Source: a bacterium
Lineage (GTDB): Bacteria; UBP15; UBA6099; JAJRTR01
Assembly (NCBI GenBank): GCA_024278215.1
Contig: JAJRTR010000103.1
Span: 1-49,097 of the forward strand
DNA length: 49,097 nt
Direction of reading: 5' to 3'
Position 1 is the stretch's first letter. Each line of letters starts with the position of its first letter. Below the pieces are notes generated by a model. It was given only the letters and a program-made list of their open reading frames with translations, had not been told where the DNA came from and ran no database searches. A program made the position numbers and the translations under genes. This document shows positions 34,864 to 43,900 of this stretch, one piece after another.

Positions 34864-37467
34864 TTATTTTCATCAGATAGCCTTGCTCTACAAGTTCTTC
34901 AGGGTCTCCCTTCCGAAGCAAGTTGTTCATTTTTTGTATAGCCTTTTCTCATTCAACCCCACAATACACGTCGTCAATTTCAACTGAATATGCGGACTCA
35001 GACTGCCACCGATTTGAATAATACTTCCATTACAACATACACTTCTACCCTTTTCGATACTATTGCTATATTAGTGCTTTTTAAATCTCATTTCCAAACA
35101 TTTCATCAAAACATATTGCTTTCGGCTTTCAGTGTTTCTCCCATTTGTTTGCGAATACCCTAATTGGTAAATGTCCGTTTCTATAACTCTGCATTTATCA
35201 TTTATCTTTATTCATCACAAAATGTGTAACCAGCTTTCTATGCAACCACAACTCTCAGATCAGCCTCAATTCACTGTGTAAAACTTGATATTATTACATG
35301 TAGCACCATTTAATGTTCTTAAGAATTGTATTTGAGATTGCTCGCCGGCGCTTAAAGTGTATATCAGTCACTTACGTTGATTGGAATCCATTAAAAATAT
35401 CAATTATTCAGTATATAAATGCAAAAAATGCGAATTCTTTACTAAACTATCAGCAGTTGTGTATAAAATTTCGTTTGTAGAATTTACAATCTCCGGGTTT
35501 ATGTCCCCACTACACCTAGTGATATGCCCGCATTCGTTTCAACATCGCGAATATCTACATTCAGTTCAAATACAGACACACTTTTCTCAATCACAGCATA
35601 ACATGTAATTACTTATATATCCCGTATACTTCACCTTAAAATATTTCGCGTTAGATACTAAGAAACACTATTCATTATCAGCTATTTAGTCGTTTCGGGA
35701 AAATGGCCGGTATGCATATTGCTATTACTGCTATATATCGCATTTCTGTATATTCCTTCTTACAGCATTATTTTACTTATAGCTATTAGTTAATATAATC
35801 TTCAAATACAATATAGATTAAATATATTTGCAGTCAATATATTTATTATAATCTTCTTGCATACTCATCAAATTTCAATTACTGATAACCAATAATTACT
35901 ATATTGATATTTGCTCGTGGTTCTGCGATTATCATGCAGTATTTTTTCCTATGATATCATTCCTGTAACCATCAATGAAGTAATTTTTCTCTAATTATCT
36001 ATTGTATTTGATGACGCCTATATACATGCGTTATCCCAGCATGACCAATTGCAACTATCCCAGGTGACAACTACATTATACTCGATAAATGTGCATAGTT
36101 ATTGCTTCCTTATAAGCAATAAATGTGTAATCTGTTTTATCAAAGTATATTTACGCGATAATATACATAATAATATACTCGATTACAAATGTGAGCGATA
36201 TTTGTTTTTTGATTCCTTACATACTATTTCTATTTATCATTAGTTGGTTTTATATATTGCATAGTTGCCAATATTGGATATTAATAATTATAATTTCTAA
36301 AAATGTATTTTTCTATTATCACTCGTATACATAAATAATCATGGCAATATCATTATAGTATCATCTCTGAAATGTATGTTGTGCATTTGTTTTAATCTAA
36401 ACTACTATGCCGGCATCTCAATGTCATATATATTCTTCCAAAACTTATACATTTCTGTGATATTTCCATAATACTTATCAATGTTATATATATTTTTAGC
36501 GGAATGGCATGTATTATTCGAATATATTTTCCGTCGTATATTTATCAATTATCACATATGGAATAATAGAATTAATTAATAATATCACCAATACCGTTAT
36601 ATGCGATTTTTGTAATATTGTGCTATTCCTGATAATATTTGACAAATTATCGTAATTTTGTAATAGCAATCATTATTGTAATATCCGAAATAAATATTGA
36701 CAATACTATATCCAGACAAAAGATGCTACGAATGAGTAACCTATAATGATATTATTGCTTAATACAAGCATCACATAGTATTTAATGAACAATAAGTGAA
36801 GCATAATAATATATAAATAGAATAATAGTGCTGTCAAGTATCTAAGGTGCAATTCTACACTGAGCTAATGTAGTACCAGATATTACGCTAAAAATGTACA
36901 AGTATTTTGATATTCATGCTTATATTTGCAATATTTATATTTCGCAATTTACAATGATGCTATAATGAATATTGAAATACGATTCATCATTACATTATCC
37001 ATTACCTAGTCGTGCTATAATTCCACTATATGTTATTATAGCACGATTATTGAAAATGAGTTAATACTGGATGACATCTCCGTTTATGTCTTTTTGTATT
37101 CATATATGTTATATGGCCCACAATATTATACTAGACAACTAATTATAGAGGAATGCTCTCACACCACATCAACTATGATAGATGCATTGATTAGATGTAT
37201 TACCTCACATGCTACATATAAAATATATTCACATGAATTCAATTTAGAAATGTTCCATGCAAGGAGATCTTCATGCGTATCAGGCAGTTTTATATGATCC
37301 TGGTTTTTACTAACAATATGTGGTACATTCTTAGAAATATACCTGACACTGTCAACATACATATATTGTATTAAATGAGGTATACACATAACTCAACCAA
37401 CATAAAAGGTGAACTGTGCAATATCTTCATTGGATTCCCGCCTAAAAGTGGGAAAATGGCAGAATAA
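34864..37467. other. A+T-rich gene-free island
   Basis: After a short normal stretch, from about 34,990 to 37,370 base composition changes sharply: 35,761-35,820 has 11 G/C of 60 and 36,241-36,300 has 12 of 60, against about half in the flanking genes. No open frame longer than 76 codons occurs and none resembles a protein. I see no tRNA, rRNA or array. One clear hairpin is listed separately. It could be decayed foreign DNA or a structural/replication region. Confidence 0.7.
37010..37046. repeat. Perfect inverted repeat within the A+T-rich island
   Basis: TCGTGCTATAA and TTATAGCACGA form an 11-bp perfect stem around a 15-nt loop. It has no T-run typical of a terminator and no gene on either side. 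Confidence 0.6.
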
Positions 37468-37665
37468 CCCGCATATTTCACAAATGCGAGTGAAAACCGG
37501 AAGAATATCCATAATACAAGGCGCGGCAAGTGAGTGGTGATGGAGCCAGCCGGCCAGCCGGCCTCTTGCGCAAAATACAGGTATGTGACAGATCCCGAAT
37601 CGCCGCCGTAACGCAGTAGAATGGGGATTCTCACGGTTTTCCGGATTTCTTTGTGAGAGATCCGG
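37468..37665 (+). repeat. Family 2 repeat, copy 2
   Basis: It begins CCCGCATATTTCACAAATGC and ends GGATTTC...GAGAGATCCGG. The shared blocks GATCCCGAATCGCCGCCG and ACGCAGTAGAAT are present. Its centre is a G+C-rich palindromic cluster (GCCGGCCAGCCGGC), as in copy 3 but unlike copy 1. Confidence 0.78.
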
Positions 37666-37988
37666 TTTAAATACAAGACAGCTTAAAATATATAATTCAC
37701 GTGAAGACGGAAATCCATTTTAAACCAGGCTGAGTCCAGTATGTCAATACAAAGTTGACGCGACAATATAGCAAGATAATATATATAACGGAAGGACGCA
37801 GAAGTTGACATGTGTATGATTCGGTATACAATAATATTTCAAGCACCATGGCGGTGCCCGTTGACAACTACTTGAAATTGAAATGCAAATACAAAATACA
37901 TGTAGATACGCACAACATAGCAATTAGTGGGCATCATGGTGCTATGCAGTGCTATAGCCTATATTCTATATATATGCACATACTACTG
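37666..37988. other. Intergenic, no gene seen
   Basis: This A+T-rich stretch between family 2 copy 2 and family 1 copy h contains only a small hairpin, GCACC-ATGGC-GGTGC, near 37,847. No gene is supported. Confidence 0.4.
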
Positions 37989-38167
37989 GAGCCAATTGCA
38001 AAATTATGTTCGTAGCGAGGTCGAACGAAATTTTTCAGAAGCAAGGTGGAGGTGCAAAATCCCCGCATGCATACTCGCCGGTTACGTTGAGGATGATTTT
38101 GTACCGACAACGCAGCTACGGACAATTGCAGCCGACCGCCGCAGAATCAGAATTTTGCAATTGGTTC
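37989..38167 (+). repeat. Family 1 MITE-like element, copy h
   Basis: It begins GAGCCAATTGCAAAATT and ends AATTTTGCAATTGGTTC. TACTG occurs directly on both sides (37984-37988 and 38168-38172), a likely target duplication of 5 bp, or 4 bp if the end is taken one base out. Confidence 0.87.
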
Positions 38168-38508
38168 TACTGGGATTATCACGGACAGAAAAAGACCCTA
38201 ATCGAAAGAGAAGGCAGCAGAATTGGGGACAGACTTAGAATTATGCACAGAGCGGAAGTGCAAGGGGCAGGACGTGAAGTAAAAATTTGAGAGTAGTTTA
38301 TTGGTTCGGAATAGTTTTGTTCACGTCAGCTATTTGATGCCTGTTGTTTTTCGAACTCTCTACAAACATAATTTTTCAATTGGCTCTTTAGTAAACAGCC
38401 GTCCCCCACCCTCCTCTGGGACATCTGAAACCGGGTTGCAAATTTCAGCCATGTTCCCGGGATTCCGCGACTTCATTTCAGGTTGCTGAAGTATTGCGCT
38501 GTTTCCTG
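38168..38508. other. Intergenic gap downstream of der
   Basis: This 341-bp stretch contains a family 1 end fragment (38351-38386) and a GTCCC...GGGAC inverted repeat near 38,402-38,423 on the far side of der's stop. No gene is supported. Confidence 0.4.
38351..38386 (-). repeat. Family 1 end fragment (copy i)
   Basis: The fragment reads TCGAACTCTCTACAAACATA then ATTTTTCAATTGGCTC, matching one end of an inverted family 1 copy. The rest is absent. Confidence 0.65.
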
Positions 38509-39963
38509 TTATCCTTTTTTTCGTTTCTTCTTCTTTTTAAGTTTTTCGATGTTTTTCCCAGGAGACTTTTTCTTCTCATTCCTCTTTTTTCCGGGTTGTA
38601 ATATTGAATCTTCTTTTTTCCGGGGGCGCGGTCCGGCAAATTTCAGTTCGAGTGTGACACCACTCAGATTGAATATTGCCCTGATCCTGTTCTCGATAAG
38701 TCTTTTGTAATTCCGGTCGAACAATTCAGGATCGTTCGCGCGGATCACAATACGGGGCGGGTTCGTACTGTCATGAATAACATCGAGGATTTCACCGACC
38801 CTGCCTTTCCTGGCTGCCGGTGAGTACAGAGTCCGTGTATCGTAGATAACATTTTTCAGCAGTTCCAGAGGCAGCAATTCGTTCTGTCTACGGTGAACAT
38901 CGACAATATTGTCCAGCAGTGCATCCATGCCGGACCTCTCCAGCGCGGAAACAAAAAGTATCGGTTTGCTTTTCAGAAACGGCGCGTTGAGAAAAAAATT
39001 ATCGAGAAAATAGTCGTAATCGGGATTATCGATGAGGTCCATTTTATTTACAGCAATGAGAAGCCCCTTCTTATTTGTGATAACAGCGTCGGCGATACGT
39101 TTCTCCCCCTCGAGCAGGCCGTCTTCCGCGTCGACAACAAGCACCGCGAGGTCTGAATCCTCGATGGACCTTTTCGCCCTTGTATAGCCATAATACTCCA
39201 TATTATCCATTTTAGTTTTTTTGCGTTTCACGCCGGCGGTGTCGACGATAATGAAGCGGCGGCCATCGTGAGTAAAGTCTGCGTCCACCATATCGCGAGT
39301 GGTGCCGGGCACGGAAGAAACAACGCATCGTTCCTGTCCGAGAATAGCGTTGGTGATGGATGATTTGCCGACATTCGGGCGACCGACAATGCAGAAACGG
39401 ATCGGTGGTTCCGTAAAGTATTCGGGCTCGAACTCGGGCAGTATTGTCGCGAGCCGTTCTGTGAGTTCGTGGATGTTGCTTCCATGAAGGGCAGAAATCA
39501 TGATGGGATCACCGAGCCCGAGCCCCGCCAGTTCGAGCGCTGTATTCTCGTCGCGGCGACCGTCCGCCTTGTTTGCGACCATGACAACAGGCTTACCGCT
39601 TCGCCTGAGCTTTTCGGCGACAAAAATATCTTCGTGCAGCATTCCGGCCTGCGCGTCCGCCACAAAGACGACTATCGACGCGCTGTTGATGGAAAGCATG
39701 ATCTGTTTTTCGACACCTGCCTCGATCTCGTCGCGGCCCATGTCATAGGTCAGCCCGCCCGTGTCCACAATCTGACAGGGCATCCCCTCGATCCGGCAAC
39801 GCGCGAATATTCTGTCGCGTGTCACTCCCGGCATATCGTCGACAATCGCCACACGCCGTTTCAGCAAGCGATTAAAAAGTGTGGATTTCCCCACATTCGG
39901 CCTGCCGACGATTGTTATCAACGGTATTGCGCTTTTCGTTTCTGTTTGTTTCTGTTTTCCCAT
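38509..39963 (-). CDS. der: GTPase Der (ribosome biogenesis)
   Basis: An essential tandem GTPase in 50S subunit maturation. First G-domain: GRPNVGKST (residues 20-28), DMPGVTRDR, DTGG, NKAD. Second: GRPNVGKSS, GTTRDMVDADF, DTAGVKRK, NKMD. A KH-like C-terminal domain follows (VIDVIHDSTNPP-like strands, ITFELKFAGP-like end) and then a very lysine-rich tail of about 40 residues that may bind RNA. An in-frame extension to 40134 has no support; the start is ATG 39963 and the length is 484 aa. Confidence 0.95.
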   Translation of the reverse strand: MGKQKQTETKSAIPLITIVGRPNVGKSTLFNRLLKRRVAIVDDMPGVTRDRIFARCRIEGMPCQIVDTGGLTYDMGRDEIEAGVEKQIMLSINSASIVVFVADAQAGMLHEDIFVAEKLRRSGKPVVMVANKADGRRDENTALELAGLGLGDPIMISALHGSNIHELTERLATILPEFEPEYFTEPPIRFCIVGRPNVGKSSITNAILGQERCVVSSVPGTTRDMVDADFTHDGRRFIIVDTAGVKRKKTKMDNMEYYGYTRAKRSIEDSDLAVLVVDAEDGLLEGEKRIADAVITNKKGLLIAVNKMDLIDNPDYDYFLDNFFLNAPFLKSKPILFVSALERSGMDALLDNIVDVHRRQNELLPLELLKNVIYDTRTLYSPAARKGRVGEILDVIHDSTNPPRIVIRANDPELFDRNYKRLIENRIRAIFNLSGVTLELKFAGPRPRKKEDSILQPGKKRNEKKKSPGKNIEKLKKKKKRKKG

Positions 39964-40077
39964 CGTTTCAGCTCCGTTTGTGACATTTCGCACGCATCGC
40001 ACGCCGCCGCCTATAAATTTTATAGTACGGGGTCTATAATTAAAACATATACAGCCTTTATTGAAGAAAACCGTGAT

Positions 40078-40410
40078 ATGAAATTCCTGGAAAACATCGA
40101 AAATGTCGAATTTATCGAAGAGGAGATCACCCATTTCGTCAGCGGGCCTTATGGCTATTACGCTATCATCAGAAGCGGAATGCGGATCGACATTACCGCT
40201 GTTTTTACGATCCAGCCGCCAATAGATGATTTCGATACTTACTACTCGTTCCTGTTTGTGGAATCACTGCATGATTTTTTCCTTTTCAGGCAGCTTGTTT
40301 GTGAAAACAAACCAGGTGCGTGGGAAGTATATCTGAGACTGGAAGTTGCGGAACGGAACGGTTTTTTCGCACAGGCACAGGATTACTTCAACCGGATAAA
40401 AGCCGATTAA
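40078..40410 (+). CDS. Hypothetical protein, 110 aa
   Basis: I recognise no family. The protein is acidic at the start (MKFLENIENVEFIEEEITHF), mixed alpha/beta-looking, with a tyrosine/phenylalanine-rich middle and a final helical stretch (AERNGFFAQAQDYFNRIKAD). It has no signal peptide or membrane segment. It starts 114 bp from der in the opposite direction and ends just before the repeat cluster that precedes the cas operon. The frame extends upstream inside der, but this ATG is the first outside it. Confidence 0.6.
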   Translation: MKFLENIENVEFIEEEITHFVSGPYGYYAIIRSGMRIDITAVFTIQPPIDDFDTYYSFLFVESLHDFFLFRQLVCENKPGAWEVYLRLEVAERNGFFAQAQDYFNRIKAD

Positions 40411-40421
40411 GTTGTTTAGCC

Positions 40422-40516
40422 CCAATACCGTTTACTTAAGAGGGTATGGGTATCAATATTCGCAATAAATACAGGCTTTTTTGCGTATCATTGTTGTTAA
40501 AGCAAACGGTATTGGG
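40422..40516. repeat. Family 3 inverted pair
   Basis: CCAATACCGTTTACTTAAG (40422-40440) and its near reverse complement TTAAAGCAAACGGTATTGGG (about 40497-40516) form an inverted repeat around an A+T-rich centre. The same motif recurs at 40723-40740 and at 18223-18239. Confidence 0.6.
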
Positions 40517-40532
40517 TTTAGCCCGGCACAAA

Positions 40533-40715
40533 GAGAAATCCGGAAAATCGCGATAACACCTATTCTACTGCGTTGCGGCGGCGATTCGGGATCGGTCACA
40601 TACCGCATTTTGAGCAAGAGGCCGGCTGGCCGGCGGCTCCCTCACCACTCACTTGCCGCGCCTTGTATTACAGGCATTCTCCCGATTTTTAGCCCGCATT
40701 GGTGAAATATGCGCG
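40533..40715 (-). repeat. Family 2 repeat, copy 3 (inverted)
   Basis: Opposite in orientation to copies 1 and 2. It begins GAGAAATCCGG and ends CCCGCATTGGTGAAATATGC, with ATTCTACTGCGTTGCGGCGG and a central GGCCGGCTGGCCGGC cluster. A family 3 motif follows it on the right. Confidence 0.8.
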
Positions 40716-40747
40716 TTAGTATCAATACCGGTCACTTAAGGCGCTAA

Positions 40748-40771
40748 AAATCATAATTTTGCAATTGGCTC
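40748..40771 (+). repeat. Family 1 end fragment (copy j)
   Basis: AATCATAATTTTGCAATTGG followed by CTC is the right end of a family 1 element. It is 133 bp before the cas12b start. Confidence 0.7.
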
Positions 40772-40903
40772 TTCTGTTCTAATCACCCATTAATGTCGCA
40801 CACAGGTGATATACTTATTTGAGATGTCAGCAATTAACGATAAATGTCGGAGATTCTTTTGCAGGGACACTCTGTGAAGAAAATTTATATCTGGAGGAAG
40901 AAA
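40772..40903 (+). promoter_or_regulatory. cas operon upstream region
   Basis: This 132-bp segment between the last repeat fragment and the effector start must hold the cas promoter unless it lies in the repeats. TATACT at 40810-40815 is a reasonable -10; no convincing -35 precedes it. GGAGGA lies 6 bp before the ATG at 40904. Confidence 0.4.
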
Positions 40904-43900
40904 ATGGCAAAGAAGGATCAGAAACAGACAACTACAAGAGCTTACACGATGCGGCTGAAAGGCATGGATCCGGAAGACAGTAGCTGGCGCGATATGCTGT
41001 GGGAAAGCCATGTCGCTATCAATCGTGGCGCTCGCGCATTCGGGGACTGGCTTCTCACGTTCCGTGGTGGTATCTGCCACACTCTTGCTGATACGCCGGT
41101 GCCTGTGAAAGGAAAGCCGGACAGGGAACCAACGCGCGAGGAGAAAAAAGACAAACGTATTCTCCTGGCTCTTTCCTGGCTTTCTGTGGAGTCGGAAGCT
41201 GGAGCTCCACAGAAATATCTCGTATCACACGAAGGAAAAGGCAAACGTCGAAGGTGGCAGACAGTCGAAGCGCTCGAAGATATTCTGCACACGCGCGGAC
41301 TGCCGCCGGAAGCTATTCGGTCATGGCTGGCGGACTGCGCCCCCGCCGTCTCTTCAGCAATCCGCGACGATGCTGTCTGGGTGAACCGAAGCAAAGCCTT
41401 TGACGACGCTGTGAAAATGATCGGCGATTCTCTAACAAGAGACGAAATCTGGGACCTTCTCGACAGGTTCTTTAATAGCAAAACCCAGTACATCACTCCA
41501 ATTGAAAAACTGTCCGATAAAGATGATGATGCGCCCACGGAAAAAATCGAGAGCAAGGATCTCGTTCAAAAAGCACTGGGATGGATAAGTAACAGATTCG
41601 GGAAAGCCAAAGGTGCTGATTTCGAGTCTATGGCTTATGCGTTTGATGTAATTGCAGATTGGGCGAAGTCGGAGAATGCCGGGATCGATACAAAAGAGGG
41701 ATTATCAAACCTCATCGCGAAATTGAAAGATAAGGGATTGGTTGTATCTCAAGACAACCCGGCAGGGATCATGAACCTGGTGAGCAGGCCAGGACCACCC
41801 AACAAAATGCTGCTGACTATAAAATCCATATCAAAAAAAACGTGTATTGATGACGAAACATTAAACATCCTCAAAGGAGCATCCACAGACGCAGAGGAAT
41901 GCAGAAAAAAGATAGGTCGAAAAGGGCCGAAACCATGGTCGGATGGCATCCTTGCAGACATAGAATCGCAATGCGGTTTTACATATCGAAAACCTGGAGG
42001 TACTGCGGCAAACGCCGAGTTCTCCGTCATGCTCGATCATGCCGCAAGGCGCGTATCCGGAAATCAGTCGTGGATCCGGCTTGCCGAGGCCAATCGGCGA
42101 TCTTTCGACAATGAAGCCGATAAGATTTCACTCGTACTCGACGACGCGAAAACATGGCTCGACGCATATTGCGAGAGAAGAGCCGGCACTTCGGGAGCTA
42201 TCGATGCATACGTAATAAACAAACGCGCTATCGAGGGGTGGGGGCATGTAGTTCAAGCATGGTCACAACCTGATTGCAAAACTGTAGAAGACCGTATCAA
42301 GGCGGCCCGCAATCTGCAGAGCGATCAGGATATCGAGAAATTCGGAGACATCCAACTCTTTGAAGCACTCGCCGATGACGATGCAGTTTGTGTCTGGCTG
42401 AAAGACGGCAAACCATCGCCTGACAATCTCAAAAACTATGTCGCAGCCGCCATCGCCGTGCGCAATAAACTCCGTTTCAAAGTTCCTGCATACAGGCACC
42501 CCGATCCTCTCCTGCATCCTGTCTTCATCGACTATGGCAACTCACGCCTCTTCATAAAGTTCGCCGCTCATAAACCCAAAAAGGGACAGGACATCCGTTC
42601 CCTTGTCATGACCATAATCCGCAATGGCGCGCCTGAAACTGTTTCCCTGTTGTGGCAATCGAAAAAACTCATGGCCGATTTCGACCTGCGAAACAAACTC
42701 CTTGAGTCCAAAAACGAATCATCCGAGCCGGCAAATGTCTCACGCGCCGACAGGCTCGGCCTCGCCGCATCGGCCGCCGACCCCGACGGTGAGATACATA
42801 TAATGAATGTATTCGATGAGAAACACTGGAACGGTCGCCTCCAGGCGCCCCGCGCGCAGCTCGAAGCCCTCGACAGAGCGCTCAGGAAGAACGGAGGCCA
42901 GTGGGATGAGCGAACCCTGCGCATGAAAAACAGCATACAATGGTTCGTCACTTTCTCCCCCAAGCTACAGCCCGCCGGACCATGGATAGACTTCGCGAAA
43001 CATAATGGATTAAACCCTAACAGTAAGTACTACCCACCTGCTACCCTCAACAAGGGCCGCAAAGGCATGGCCCGCATCCTGCTCTCGCGGCTGCCCGGAT
43101 TGCGCATTTTATCTGTAGACCTGGGCCATCGCATCGCCGCTTCCTGTGCTGTCTGGGAAACTCTTTCAAGTGAGCAAATGCAGGCCGCCTGCTCCGCCGC
43201 CGGTCACGATGCACCCGGATCAGACGACATCTTCATTCATCTTTCTTCGCAGAATCCTGAAGGCCAAACCCGAAATGTTATTTACAGGCGAATCGGCGCA
43301 GACCTCCTCCCCGACGGTTCTCCGCACCCGGCACCGTGGGCCAGGCTCGACAGACAGTTTCCTGTCAAGCTCCAGGGAGAAGCCGAAAAACCACGAAAAC
43401 CCGGTCCGCTGGAATACGAAGCCGTTGCCGCCCTCGAACAGAAAATCGGACTCGTCGAAACTGAACCTATAGAAAAACGATTCCATCACGTCGACAAACT
43501 CATGTCCCACGCGGTGCGCATCGGAAGACTCGGGCTCCGAAGGCACACCACCGCTGCCCGCATCGCCTTCAACCTGACAACTGATAAGAAAGCGCTTCCC
43601 GGAGGCTCAGCAGAGAAACTTTCTGACGACGACCGGGTCAAACTCCTCACTGACTCTCTTTTCGAGTGGCATCTATCAGCTTCATCCACCAGGTGGAAAT
43701 CACCAGTTGCGTCCGCCTTGTGGAAAGAACACATACAGCCGCTGACCTCCGGCATCGAACTCCCGGACCCCGATTCACAGGACACCGAGATGTCCGCACC
43801 AGCGAGAAAGAAGAAGAACGACACGCTTAAAGCCACACTTAAACCCGCTGCTGAAAAACTCGCCGGCGACAGAGCTCTTTGTATTAAGCTGCACAAACTA

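Noticed and set aside
34990-37370. Chromosome replication origin
   Set aside because: A few near matches to the DnaA box (for example TTATCCATT) occur, but there is no cluster and no dnaA, dnaN or gidA-type neighbour.
35381-37389. Short frames in the A+T-rich island
   Set aside because: All are at most 76 codons, without family resemblance, ribosome-binding sites or codon bias like the neighbours.
38402-38423. Terminator for der
   Set aside because: GTCCC/GGGAC is a short stem with a long loop and no T-run in the direction of der transcription.
40844-40903. Upstream start for the Cas12b gene
   Set aside because: The in-frame ATG at 40844 lacks a ribosome-binding site, whereas GGAGGA precedes ATG 40904.
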